Source of the DNA: Isoetes taiwanensis
Lineage: Eukaryota; Streptophyta; Lycopodiopsida; Isoetales; Isoetaceae
DNA length: 64,000 bases
Assembly: GCA_021234155.1 (NCBI GenBank)
Contig: JAJEKV010000033.1
Coordinates: 4,321,454 to 4,385,453, forward strand
Direction: 5' to 3'
The notes under the pieces were generated by a model. The model saw only the letters and a program-made list of their open reading frames with translations, was not told where the DNA came from and ran no database searches. The translations under genes were made by a program, and so were the position numbers. Within the stretch, counting starts at the first letter, position 1; each line of letters begins with the position of its first letter. Below, piece by piece: positions 46,936-58,690 of the stretch.

Positions 46936-48054
46936 TTTATTTTAACGTCCACGGAGGCCAGAGGCCTATGAGACGGTACATGCACAGAGAAACAGTGCAA
47001 AAAGCCAAAACCCCAACACCAAAACAAACAATGTAATCAGACAAGAGAACCCTACTACCGGATGAAAAAAACCCCACTTGGGAGGAAAAACCCTAGCAGT
47101 AGGCTCTCAAATACCATGCCCCAGAAGAGCAAGTCTGACGGCCGAAATCTGCAGGATGTAAGCTCCCAGCCGCGCTACCATAGGTGATGCAAGTAACTGA
47201 TGTAGCGGTGTGTCAGAGCATCTAAGATCAGTGTGCACTGCTCGGACATGGGCATATGCTGGGCACCGCTGGAGGGCATGGTGCTCATCCTCTATCACGT
47301 GCATCTCACAACACTGACATATCCTTTCCTCCCTCAGGGATCCCGTGCCCGCCATTCACCCCCAACCTGTTTCAATTCTGAGGTAATGGGAACCCGTCCT
47401 TATGGCAGCAATAGCTCTCCGTTTCTTCACTGAGATGTGTGCTTTCAAGTACCGATGGGGTCCATGCTCAAGGCCGGGATTAATCTGAGCGTGATAGTGC
47501 TCTGTCTTGGGCTTTGCAAGAGTAGAGGCATCCCACAGGGTGGCAGCATAGCCCGCATCCAATTGCCCATTCTCAAGATCGAGAATCGCCAAATGCCACC
47601 ATCCGTTGGTAATCCATAGACCACCTCCTAAACCATCCCCTTACGATTAACTTTCGTGCCATACCCTCTTCCGCCCCGGGGGGCCTCCTCCGTTAACAAC
47701 ACACGACTGTGGGGGCAAGCGATGCTCATCCATCCCATCCACCTTATGGAAGCAAGTAAGATGCTGCAAGATAGCGTATCGTCAGAAGGCGAACCCCCGT
47801 CTCATACAACAAAATCTGATACGGTACGGTGTCCTTCACTCCCAAGCTATATGTCAAGAAAGCTTTCTGCACCCTTTCCAACCTATCCCATGTATTTTTG
47901 CTAACTGCTGGGCCCCAAACCTCCACCCCATATAGCAGCACCGGCTCGACCAAAGCTCTAAACAGGTGTGCTCTCCTCGCCCAGTCACAGAGGACGTGCT
48001 CACTGGAATAGCATCGATCAAAGAAGTGCCCCTTTAAGGAAGGGGAAATGTCCG
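46911..48054 (-). mobile_element. LINE 3: 5'-truncated LINE of another clade
   Basis: The minus strand encodes the region after the RT core: HLFRALVEPVLLYGVEVWG, then ALVKPKTEH-like linker, KKRRAIAAIRTGSHYLRIE, and CQCCEMHVIEDEHHALQRC, a Cys/His module that ends such LINEs. Frameshifts separate the blocks. The 3' end is not poly(A) but a (TTCC)n run on the minus strand, GGAA repeats at 46911-46935. A six-base match (TGAAGA, 46905-46910 and 48055-48060) may be the target duplication. It lies directly behind the copia fragment. Confidence 0.8.
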
Positions 48055-48060
48055 TGAAGA

Positions 48061-48382
48061 TGCTAATAAATGACATTATACTTTGCAATGCAAAGGGTTT
48101 ATACATTCTTGAAGTACAAAGGTTATAGTGTTTGTGTTTAGATACCTCTAACTAATACAAGAAGTTTTTGACTACTTTTCACAATAGATTCCTTTAAAAA
48201 TCTATTGCTATTTAAATTATAGCAAAAATGAGTCTTGAAACTCTTTAAGTAGTAGAAGAACTCTTTGACTTGTTATCCATTTGATGACCATTTTTTAAGA
48301 AAATATGATATGTGACATTCTTATATGCAAACATTCATAAAATTTATGAACATTGAAGGTCAAAGCCATCCTTGTTTAAAGA
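48061..48382. other. Spacer, no gene recognised
   Basis: AT-rich non-coding DNA leading into the hairpin array. Confidence 0.4.
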
Positions 48383-50223
48383 GGATCATATGATGCGAAA
48401 TCTTCATGCGCAAAAGTAATTGCATATAAGAAATTCGCCTGGTGTGATCCTTGCGTAAAAAAATAAATAGAAACACAAATATTGAACTTACAACTTAGCG
48501 TAAACAAATAGTATTTTACTTATACTTTTTAAAACATATTTTGATGTTATTTTTGTATAACATAACACTTAGATGGAACATAGCAAATCTGTATGGCGTG
48601 ACCTACTTTCTTGTTTGCTGTTAAATTATAAACACAAATACCATTCAATAGCCTCCCATTTGCATGTGAAGTTCTAAGCCTATTTCAAATAGCAAACACC
48701 TTTTTAATAAACCAACACTTTACATACAAACACTTTACACTTTAAATAAGATACTTCTTTCTTTCCTTTTACTTGAAAGCTATTTTTTCTTCAAGATGGA
48801 TCACACCAAGCGAATAATATATATGCAAAAAAAAGGGACACACTAAATTCGCATGGTGTGATCCACTTTCTTATTTGTTGTCAAATTAAAATTAAACACA
48901 AGTACTCATTCCGAGAATAGTACATATACAACAAAAATGGAACACACTAAATTCGCATCGTATGATCCACTTTCTTATTTGTTGTCAAATTAAAATTAAA
49001 CACAAGTACCCCTTCTCATTTAATGCTTTACCACCTCAAGTGCATAAAGTTATTAGCCATTTTCAAAGAGCATATCTTTTTTTAAGAAGGATCACATCAA
49101 GCGAATAATACATATGCAAAAAAAAATAGAACACAATCATTTCGCATGGTGTGATACGCTTTCTTGCTTGTTGTCAAATTAAACTTAAACACAAGTACCC
49201 ATTCCTATTTGCATCTAAAATACTTTACGAACTCTAGTAGTACATAGAGTTATTAGCCCTTTTCAAAAAGCAAACACTTTATCAATAAATGAGCACGTCA
49301 CATATCCACACTTAACTTCAAATAAGACACATATATATTTCTTTTCTTAAAAGATAATCAAAGTAATTTTACTATAGGAAGTCATCTTTTTCCAAAAAGA
49401 TCACACCAAGCAAATTTTGTATAAGCTAAAAGGTTGGAATATACTAAATTCGCATGGTGTGATCCACTTTCTTGTTTGTTGTCAATAGATAATAACACCA
49501 AGTCCCTCATCAATAGTCTCCCATTTGCATATAAAATATGTATCACTCATGTTTTATGAACTAAACTTTTTCAAAGAGGGTCCCAAAGCAAAATACAAAC
49601 ACTTAATCAATAAGCCAACACTTTACCAACAACCAATGCTTTATTAAATAAGATTTTTATGTTATCTTATCAAACCTAACAATGTTTCCATATGTGACAC
49701 TTTGTGTTAACTGATCCAAAGGCTCACGAAAGCGACATTTTACACAATATGTCTTTGGAGCTTTTGTGTCGTGGCATTAGTAAACATCTCTAATGGAGCA
49801 AATATTTTGTAACTCATTTTTTCAACAACCCTGGATGCACGTCTTATCAAACATTTCTTCATTGTAAGGACACCATTCTCATAACTTTGAGGCTTGCACA
49901 ATTTGCTTAAAAGAGGTCATGGGAAGACTTTCAAGCTCGGCTCTCACAACTTTACAATGTAAAACTAGATGCCCATTGCCCTGAATGTATATCTTGGAAA
50001 AGCATGTTTCTTATGTCCATATGTTAGACAACAACGATGCTAGGAATGCTTTTCCCTAGTCTCAGATCCCCGACATCTGATAAATATAGCCCAAAGAAAA
50101 ATATTTGATTTAGTGGGTGAATATAAATCAAGAAGAGGGAAGAAAAAAGAAGCAAGGATCACATGACGCGAAATCTCACTACACATTTACAAAGTGCATA
50201 TGCATTTTCGCATGGTGTGATCC
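48383..50223. repeat. Array of repeated hairpins (GGATCACACCAAGCGAA / TTCGCATGGTGTGATCC)
   Basis: Five pairs of inverted arms are spread over 1.84 kb: 48383-48400 with 48434-48450; 48798-48815 with 48847-48864; 49089-49106 with 49141-49157; 49398-49415 with 49448-49465; 50156-50174 with 50207-50223. Arms are about 17-18 bases with loops of about 31-35 bases. Extra unpaired right arms lie at 48951-48968 and, decayed, near 48590. Most right arms are followed by a conserved phrase, CACTTTCTTGTTTGTTGTCA, and by AACACAAGTACC. Non-coding. Each unit could form a hairpin of about 70 bases. This may be a satellite-like array or the internal part of a non-autonomous transposon. Confidence 0.85.
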
Positions 50224-50560
50224 ATGTATTATTGAAGGTGCAAATTTGCAAATATCCTCCTCTTCAAATCCCTTCTCCCCCTCCCTTCCCTTTTGTTTTT
50301 GCAATATACTATCCATAGCATTTATTTTGAACCCTATAGTTCTACCTATTCATTGCGTATGAATGTCGCTCCGACGATGTAACTCCATAGTCACCCTTCG
50401 TTAAGGATAGCATTCTCACCCACGAGCCTATGGATAGATATCCTTCCACCGTCAAGCCTTTATTGTTTTGTAAGTGATGAACTGTAGAAGCAATGTAGGA
50501 GTACTAGGAGCAATGATGGTTGCAACCAGAGATACAGATCGGTCGTTGAATTGTAAGAAT
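50224..50560. other. Spacer, no gene recognised
   Basis: Pyrimidine-rich near 50255-50300; nothing else supported. Confidence 0.4.
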
Positions 50561-50899
50561 GAATGGCAGGGAGCAATACGATGAATGGGAAGAGCTGAAA
50601 AGTAGAAAACTTCAGAATGAAAATTTGGGTAGTAAAAACATGGCATGTAACGTATGTTTGCTTGTCCACACATCGCCTCGCCGTTGTCGCTTAACTCTAT
50701 GCTCGCCCCTCATTGAATGGCATCTATGCTCGCTTAACTGAATGGCAGGGAGCAATACGATGAATGGGAAGAGCTGAAAAGTAGGAAAACTTCAGAATGA
50801 AAATTTGGGTAGTAAAAATATGGCATGTAACGTATGTTTGCTTGTGCGCACATCGCCTCGCCGTTATCGCTTAACTCTATGCTCGCCCCTCATCGATGC
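50561..50899. repeat. 179-bp tandem duplication
   Basis: The unit starting GAATGGCAGGGAGCAATACG occurs at 50561 and 50740 with few differences, and the second copy ends near 50893. Within it, ATGCTCGC occurs close to the junction, which suggests misaligned short repeats as the cause. No coding. Confidence 0.9.
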
Positions 50900-52742
50900 T
50901 ATAACATACTCACCCATGAACCTTTGGAGACATAACCTCCTACTTCTTGACCTTGAGTGTTCTGTAAATGGGGCAAAAACACAGACACTATTGGAGACTT
51001 TTCCAAATGAAGAGTGAAGACGGAGAGGATGCACGTAGGGGCGCTAATGTGAACAATGGAAATCTTGGTGCCAAAATTTGATAAGGTGGTTGGTGCATGT
51101 GGGCATGGGCACTGTAGGCGGAAAAAGTAGCCATTATTTTGGTCCGCGATACGATTTTCGAAAAATGCGGGCCATTAATGTGGTTGCAATGAATGCACAA
51201 ACATGTCCTATGAAATTTTGCCATGTGGATGCCAAGTAAGCCTGCTCCTCTTTCTACTTGCCAACTAATACTGACTTTGGAAAAAAATGCGCAAACATCA
51301 TTGGTCGCGAGAAACATGACGTGGAATTCTGGCATCCAAGTTATGAGCCATTTTGAGATCCCAAATCCGCCCTAATGAAGTCTCTATCTGCTCCTCCATG
51401 AAAGAGAGTAACTACATTATTTCTTGAATAAACAGGGATAGATATATTTTGTAATTTTGAGCAGATTTGTATAGTGTGGAGAATAGAGGTTGCAGTAAAA
51501 GTTTTGACAAGTTCTATCTACCACAAATAATTGGCTCTCTCAGAGAATTTTGTACATGATAGGAAGGACTGACAAGGCGTGCAAACACCAAAGGTCATGA
51601 GCCAAGAATTATTGCATTTCTATCTGAAAGTGTATTATGAGATCCTAAATCATAGTGTATGTCAAAATTTGATATAAAGGTGTATGATATAAAACTATGC
51701 AGTCAATGTTGTAGCAAAATGCTCCTTGGCAACAAGTCTTGTAAGTAATTTGCTTTAATTGAATTGAGTTGGCTTTAATGCAAGATAGCTGTCATAGCAA
51801 CTTCTTTTTGTTCTTTCACATACAGCTCCATTGCTTTGGATTGTTACCTTGAATAAAACAAATTTTTTGGGTCTCTTTAGGAGATGAGTCCTTTTCACTA
51901 CAATTTTAACTAAAACGCCTAACTTTTAGCTGCCATTTTTCTTCTAGCTTAAATTGATATCATTTAACACCAAGCTAGCCTCATGTTGACATCTTTGAAC
52001 AAGGATGTACAAAGACATAAGTTCGGTTGAGAAGAATGATAGCTATGATGAGAAAATGTCTAAGGGTGGTTAAGAAAGTGGGGGATGACATACAAGTTTG
52101 GTTAAGAAAGTTGAAAATTAACAAGCAGAAGATAACATGATAAGGTATGGTCGCCCTCTGCCGTGACCACACCTCAGAGCATGGTTCAGCCCCCCGTCCC
52201 TTTGCGGTTTAACTCCACGCTGCCATGGGTCCACAAGTCTACGGACCGCCATATTGTGGCCAGGTGTCATCGACTGGGTTTCTGTCAACCGAGACACCAG
52301 CGTCCATCAAACCATGTCTGCCGTTGCCTCTGTCCTGAGTTCAGGTCCCAGGCACCGTGCACTGAATGACCATATCTGTGCACTGGATGCCTATCTCTGT
52401 GCTGGAGAAAATACCCCGAGCATGCCGATTTGAAAGACGAATTCAATACGGGTGATTTGAATTCTGAATTCAATTCTCCGACTCCCGCTATGGCTTCCAT
52501 GGAAATAAAATTCTGCCCTCCTTTCATAGTTCATATGTTCTCGAGAAGAGGCTGCGAAGAGCACGAAGACATCCATGGTTTCACCGAGGGCACGAAGAGA
52601 TACCGATGCTGAAAGAGGTACCAGGAGATCGGCATCATCTAAGAGGGTCTGCACGCCCAGGACAAAGAAGAGGGCACCACAAGGCAGTGCTGCTACCAGT
52701 CCAATGACAAGGAGGCCGAGTATGAGAGGTCAATAGATAGAG
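50900..52742. other. Intergenic; 5' flank of the pogo-like element
   Basis: No gene recognised. 52160-52740 is more GC-rich and may be the 5' part of the pogo-like element, but its terminal inverted repeat could not be found. Confidence 0.35.
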
Positions 52743-53569
52743 GAGCAAATGTTGGACATCCTCGAAGAGGTAAGTGAACTTGGCATTTCGATTAGAGAGG
52801 CATCAAGGAGGTCTGGTATACCAGAATCCACAATCCGAGATTGGCTATATGGTCGAACACCCCACAAGCAAACAAACCATTCACAAATATTGACAACTCT
52901 CCAATAGGAGGAGCTAGTTAATTGGGCGCTTAGCATGGTAGAGCAAGGAATGGGAGTTACCTATCTGCTGTCAAGGAAAAGGCAGCAGAGATGGCTAGAG
53001 CAGGGGGGTCTTGTGGGATATCTGAGTACCAGGCAGCAAGTGGTGGAAGCTTTTTAAGCAAAGATACCCCAAAGTTGCACTCAGGAGTGCAGAAACCCTA
53101 GATGTGGCTAGGACACGTGCCATGACCCAGGAGAACCTCGACAACTTTTACGCCGGGCTCAAGCAGATCTATGCTGAGTTTGCCTTCCCAGTCTCACGGA
53201 TATGGAACGCTGATGAGACTGGAATTCAGGTAGGGAAAGTGAAGGGCTGAAAATCATAGCTAGGAAGGGGGGAAACAGGGTGAGTGCAGTCGTCATGAAC
53301 AATAGGGAGTGGGTTACAATTTTGGTAGTGTTAATGCTGAGGGGTATAAGATCCTCAACATGTCCATTTTTAAAGGTAGTCGAATGAGGCAGGACAACAT
53401 TGCAAGATGTGAAGAAGATGCCATTCAGGCTGTCCAGACCATCTTGGATGACATCAAAATTGTTTAAATCATGGCTGTCACATTTTGCAGCAAGAGTCCT
53501 ATCCCCAGATCAGCCTCAACTTATCATTTTTGATGGTCATGGCAGCCATGTGGATCTAGAAGTCATATT
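52743..53569 (+). pseudogene. Pogo-like DDE transposase, 5' part
   Basis: Tc1/mariner-superfamily transposase of the pogo/Tigger (CENP-B-like) type, which cuts and joins element ends. The start (ATG at 52749) gives an HTH of psq type: VSELGISIREASRRSGIPES, TIRDWLYGRTPHK. Then comes a second DNA-binding part (EELVNWALSMVEQGMG) and the catalytic domain: RIWNADETGIQVG (first Asp), KIIARKGGNRVSAVVMNNRE, FKGSRMRQDNI, WMTSKLFKSWLSHF, and PQLIIFDGHGSHVDLEVI (second Asp). A TGA after GKVKG, a TAG after the HTH and frame changes near 53070 and 53430 break it. Coding stops at 53569, where a 5758-bp element begins; it resumes at 59331 in phase. Confidence 0.9.
53567..53569. repeat. CACTA-like element TSD, left (ATT)
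   Basis: ATT, repeated at 59328-59330. Collapsing the two copies gives the codons ATA-TTG-GCA and restores the transposase frame. Confidence 0.85.
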
Positions 53570-53589
53570 CACAAGGCACCCAAAAAATT

Positions 53590-53990
53590 AACTACTATAA
53601 TTTACCACTAAAAAACCACTATTGGTGTGGTTTTCTATGCAGATTTTTTTATCCTTAATAAAAACCACATATTATTGTGGTTTTTATAATTAGTACATAG
53701 TTAATTATATTGGTTTTTTGTTGAAGCATGGTTTATTGGAGTTGATAATGGTTTTTGATATGGTTTTTAATGCAATAGTGGTAATTCATTATGGTTTTTT
53801 AATATACCATGGTTTATCGAATTGGTAGTGGCTTGTCGTAAGAGTTTTTCAATATTGTTTTCAATGTGATGATGGTTATTCACATTGGTTTCAATTGTGC
53901 GAGTTTCTAATACTATTTTAAATTTCATAGTGATTATTCATGTTGGTTTTTCTATTACAACATTGATTTATTAAAAATTGGATTATGGTC
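53590..53990. repeat. Left subterminal repeats of the CACTA-like element
   Basis: At least ten copies of TGGTTTT or close variants, plus a few AAACCAC in the first 100 bases. In CACTA elements such motifs are transposase binding sites. Confidence 0.7.
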
Positions 53991-54719
53991 AATTTAGTGG
54001 TTACTCATAAGTTTCACTTAAAAGGGTCGTCATTTCATTATGGCTATTAACACAAGAGTCCAAAAGGAAATAGCTATTATAACTAATCGTTACCAGACCA
54101 CTATAGGTATAATTATTTTTGGGTTGCTCGAAAGGGCAAACCCTTGTTTGATGGTGTTGTGTGGGGGCTCTTGATTCCCAATTCATGTTGAGTTATTAAT
54201 GGGGATCACCCAAATGTTGTGGAGCTCCAACGCTGGCTAGAATCCCCGCTTTTATGACCATAGAACTTTTTTTTTTTTGCAAAATGTAATTAAAGCTCAA
54301 AAGACACCATATATCTGATTTAAATGTAGAAGACGCAGAAGTTGCAACAGTCTTCAAAGCTTTCAGCTTAGACTGATCATCCATGAGCAGGCGATTGCCT
54401 ACGATTTTTTAATTTGGATCATCAGTTCTAACAAACGTTGTAAGCCAAGAGAATTGTATCCAGTTTAGACATCATAGCAACATTTCATATACACAAGAAT
54501 GAGCTTGGATAAATCGTAATTATGGCAGAGGGACTAGAATTTACTGAAGATTTCTATTAATTTGGCACTTGAAGCATTTATGATGTACTGCCTTAAAGCA
54601 GAGGAATATGATCGAAGTATTGAATTCCTTTTTTCGAGCATCTGGTTGAAGGTGATTATATTGAAGGATGAATGTCCACTTTGAGTGTGGAAATATTTTG
54701 TTCAAGACACTTGAGTCAA
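53991..54719. other. CACTA interior, no gene recognised
   Basis: Non-coding, with a T-tract at 54268-54279. Nothing else supported. Confidence 0.4.
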
Positions 54720-54800
54720 TTTCTTTTTTTTTTTTTTTTTGGAAGAACGACAAACTTATTTGAAACTCCAAGCCAAAAGCCAGATACAAATGCAGAGGCG
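54720..54800 (-). mobile_element. Tiny (81-bp) LINE-type insertion
   Basis: A T-run (54724-54740) followed by about 60 bases is flanked by a perfect 15-base duplication (AGACACTTGAGTCAA, 54705-54719 and 54801-54815). It is therefore a severely 5'-truncated, poly(A)-tailed retro-insertion on the minus strand. Confidence 0.9.
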
Positions 54801-56289
54801 AGACACTTGAGTCAAATGTGCCTTCCATGGCATTAACACTGAACATGCAAGACAATCTATCTCAGGGAATGAAAGAGGCAAAGCCAGGGACTTGGCATAC
54901 CTGATGAACAATATATTTGGCAGGGATACACACACAGATGAAGTATTTACATCTGATCTTGATGATGCTCATGCTTAGAACAAGATTCAACGCATTTGTT
55001 CTCTTGTTGGGTCCCATACTGCATTCCTTATCTTCTCTATGCTTGAGGATTGCAAGTTGACTAGTATTTTCTACATGCATCTGCTCCCCCCCCCCCTCCC
55101 CCCATTTTACAACATTTTCTAGTTGCATGACTCCTAGTGCATCGAAAAGGTATGGCATTATCTTTGGCAGATTGCTTGAAGAAGTTTAGAGATATAAATT
55201 TTTTAAAATATATGTTTAATACTTTTATTTCTCACTAGAAAGGAAAGCTAAAATTCTATCATATAAAGAAGATTATTATTGTTCATAGCAAGATGAGCTC
55301 ATTAGAGCCAGATTCGACTGAATTAGATGAGAGTGAACCATTTTTATAGTGGCACGTCGTAACTAACACTTGCCGTCTAATTCCATGCAACAGTTAGCAA
55401 TTACCAAAATACTCCTCCTAAAACAAAAAACGCTACCGCTTTAACTCCCAAACACTCGATTAATTGGCAGGGTTGATCCTTGATCTTTAAAAATTGAATC
55501 AAGTGCCAGACAATTTTTGCCGTAGATTTGCTCAATAATATGATCTTAAACTATTTTGAATTGGCTTCATAATGTAACTGCCGCAATGGAATCATAGAGT
55601 TGTAGCCCTAAAAAAAAGGAGCCAGAAGTTGAGTTAAGAGAGAGGTACCATTGCCGCATGTGGAATTTGGCCATTAACTCGACTTTTATGTGTTGCTGAT
55701 GTATTTTCTGTTTGATGAACGACCATTTGAATTTTGCAAGAATTATCACACGACATTTTGCAGTGTAATGATCGTGAAGATGAAAAATATCTCATCCAGA
55801 ACTATACCATTTCATATTCTCCATCTTTAAGGTTGTTTCAACATTGTGAAATGCGTGTGAAACTCCTTCTCTTGGACAAGTGATCTATTGTTGGATTTAG
55901 CATTTGCAGAAATAGATGCAAACATGGTGCACAAGCACTTATCGTATTATAGTTATTGGAAAAAAAAGCAACCATTTGCTAGGGATTTGTACGTCCCTCT
56001 CGTCTTTCCATCGAAATTACCTTAACACACCACCCCTCAAGTTTATAATGATCCAACGATTGAGATCAATTTTAGCCGGTAGTTTACTAGAGCCATAGCT
56101 GAAATTTTGTTTAAGGAATATTTTAACATTTTATTGAAAATTTTATTAGAGAACCAAGGAAAGTTTTCTCGATTAGGGTGCCTAACCCTAGTTCCGATCC
56201 AGAGACGGGCATCGCGGCTAGGTTTGCAAAGCTGAATGCCGGGCTTCAGAAATAAGGGTTTGTATAGGCGAGATCCTGCAGCTGCATTT
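54801..56289. other. CACTA interior, no gene recognised
   Basis: Non-coding, with a C-rich homopolymer stretch (C11-T-C6) at about 55086-55103. Confidence 0.4.
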
Positions 56290-56575
56290 GTTCTTTTTTA
56301 GAAGCTTTCCTCATCTTTTTTGCTCATTTTCTTCAGTTTTTCTACTTCCTCATGTTTTTCTGCTTCATTATGTAATTCCGCTTCGTTTCTGTCGCCTGAT
56401 ATGCGAGTTCAGATCTTTCAAGCCGTTTTGGCAAGGAAGATGCAAGAAGCCATAAGTGTCACCATAGCTGCCAAGTTGAGCACATTTGGGCTAATCTTTA
56501 CCGGTGTGTAACGACCGGCAACATGCATGTCTGTGATAAGAACTTTAATCAGAGGATTCTGTAACACTAAAGTTT
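56290..56575. repeat. Internal duplicate inside the CACTA-like element, upstream copy
   Basis: This stretch matches two separate downstream blocks, about 57365-57483 and 57757-57905, fused directly after GATATGCGAGTTC. About 270 bases between these blocks are missing here. The junction is not a clean splice junction, so a deletion after duplication is more likely than an RNA step. Confidence 0.8.
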
Positions 56576-57082
56576 GAATCTAAAAGGATGCTTTGGAGCC
56601 GATTTGGAGAAACCCCAGAGCATTTTATATTGTGCAGTTGCGGTTGCGGCTATGGCAGATCCGGGTGATGGCGGAGCTGTTAAAACCGCGCCATGGCAAA
56701 ACTAACTGAAATGGTCTTTGCTTCAACGTTATTGCAAGTTTATTGCATCCATTGTCTTTGTACGTTTTTACCATTTTAATTTAAACCATTGACCTCTGTA
56801 CCTTTTAGGATGGTTAACAATGAAGACGTAAGGAGAAGGTGCTGTAACTATAAGTGTAGCAGAAATTTCAAAGCCAGAACGTTTTATGCAAGCTTCACAC
56901 ATTCATCATTTTAACTTGCAAGTGTTAACGTCTTGGAAAAAGGTAAGGTGATCAATTGATTCTTTGTATTTCAGATGCTAAGATATCCAAAACAAACTGC
57001 AAAATTCAATTTTGAGACGCAGTTCCCATATTATAGACGAAATTTCCATATTATAGATGAAATTCGACAAGACATGTTAAAG

Positions 57083-57320
57083 GGAAACCTGTCGTATTTG
57101 ACATGGATATGAGCCCTGCAGACATTATTGCATTCTTTTACTTGCTCAAAACATCCGTTGAAACAATTGACTTAAAAGTATGCCTTTGCTTCCAGAGTAC
57201 TGTCATGGTTTTCTTCTAATCACCAGTAATAAGAAGAGTGTAGACTAATGTCCAACCCATTTTGTCCGTATTTGCATCTACAGGCAATCACCATTGGAGG
57301 CAATGAATGGCCAAATGCCG
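57083..57320 (+). pseudogene. Captured nucleoside hydrolase fragment (two exons)
   Basis: Nucleoside hydrolases split ribonucleosides into base and ribose in purine and pyrimidine salvage. Exon one (57083-57177) reads GKPVVFDMDMSPADIIAFFY and LLKTSVETIDLK; exon two (57284-57320) reads AITIGGNEWPNA. This matches the start of the domain in the plant extracellular NSH-type family (KPVVFDMDMS..DxxALxYLLK). The active-site Asp cluster is DMDMSPAD. GT-AG sites bound the intron, so genomic DNA, not a transcript, was captured. The rest of the roughly 850-residue protein is absent. An adjoining exon-like piece at 57525-57577 (AFAAKILGFVNKKNIAP) is out of phase with it. Confidence 0.7.
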
Positions 57321-57754
57321 GTAAGCCTACACTTTCTCATTGTTCTCTTCCATAAAATTTGCATTCTTTTTTAGAAGCTTTCCTCTTCCTTTTTGCTTAT
57401 TTTCTTCAGTTTTTCTACTTCCTCATGTTTTTCTGCGTCATTATGTAATTCCGCTTCGTTTTTGTCGCCTGATATGCGAGTTCGGATAATTTCTGTTAAC
57501 ATTTGCCTGGTCAATGGCTTTACAGGCATTTGCGGCTAAGATTCTGGGCTTTGTAAACAAAAAGAATATAGCACCAGGTATGAAGCCCACTTAAGCTTCA
57601 CAAAAACATTTTATATTTCTTATAAGAGTCTAATCTTGCACATCTCAACAAGTCTAGCTCTTTCTCAGTCATTAAGAAGGAGGTAACTTAGTATCACGCA
57701 AAAATCTTGCGCGATACTATGTTCTTATACTTCTATTTCGTGGCATGAATGCAG

Positions 57755-58143
57755 TGTATCTTTCAAGCCTTTTTGGCAAGGAAGATGCAAGAAGCCATAA
57801 GTGTCACCATAGCTGCCAAGTTGAGCACATTTGGGCTAATCTTTACCAGTGTGTAACGACCGGCAACATGCATGTATGTGATAAGAACTGTAATCAGAGT
57901 ATTCTGTATGATAATTATAGCAGTATTTGCAAAGTGAGCGGCCAGGTCTTTCCCTTGTCAGCTGCTGAGCAGGAAGCAACCAGAGGTGTCCGAAGAAAGC
58001 GTGGTCCAGATGCCTATGAAACAGGCGTCTTTAAGCGCAGATGTGAACCTCCTAGTCGTCAGTCTTGCTTTGAGTCTATGCTTCAGATCATTGTCCCTCC
58101 AGGCCAGTGTGGTTCTAGACAGAGTGCAATGGACTTGAGCTAA
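57755..58143 (+). pseudogene. Captured last exon of a Cys/His-rich plant protein
   Basis: After a GCAG acceptor the plus strand reads SHKCHHSCQVEHIWANLYQC, NMHVCDKNCNQSILYDNYSS, ICKVSGQVFPLSAAEQEATR and GVRRKRGPDAYETGVFKRR, then a stop at 58143. The Cys/His spacing suggests zinc binding, and the basic KRR ends look like nuclear-localisation sequence. I believe a conserved uncharacterised plant family shares the CDKNCNQ.ILYDN phrase, but I cannot name it. The exon is open and undamaged, which could mean recent capture. It sits inside a transposon without visible upstream exons, so I treat it as a gene fragment. Confidence 0.55.
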
Positions 58144-58690
58144 TATTTTGGAGCCATTTTGTCATCTAAACTGAGATATCTAAATGTGCTTATTTAGTTC
58201 CCATGTTAGCCTCCTTAATGTTGGAGGTTTTAACATAAACATTGACATGTAATCGATTAAATTTTACAGTCTCCATTCAAGTGAAACTTGTGGAGTGAGA
58301 TAACTGATATGACATGTTATTGTTCCTAGTACTTTTGTGGCTCTCTAATGACCTTTCTTGCTCAGATGATTTCTAACTAGTTGCTTGTTGAGCCACATGT
58401 TTCTTGCCCATTGCTTAAGCAGATGCCTATTTGACACCTAGTTTTATTTTGCTACTGCAGCATTGTTTACTGAACCTTGTATATACATATACGAGTAGTT
58501 TTTTATTTAATAAATTATCGTAGGTCATTTTTTTTGAATAAAATGTGCAGAGGATAAGTCAGATATGAAGAAAGTGATTTAGTGCATGACTAAAGTATCC
58601 ACTTTGGGTATAATGCACAATATATGGTTAAAATGGGGTTCAAATCCTCATAGCTTTGATTTATTTGTTTTTATTATTTTTTGGAATTTG
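58144..58690. other. CACTA interior, no gene recognised
   Basis: Non-coding. This may be the 3' flank of the captured Cys/His-rich exon. A B-box-like GGGGTTCAAATCC at about 58634 has no tRNA around it. Confidence 0.4.

Noticed and set aside
48383-50223. CRISPR-like or bacterial attachment array for the hairpin repeats
   Set aside because: Repeats are inverted pairs with irregular spacing of 300-700 bases in eukaryotic DNA, with no associated genes.
58630-58650. Second tRNA-like B box (GGGGTTCAAATCC)
   Set aside because: No A box or cloverleaf at the right distance.
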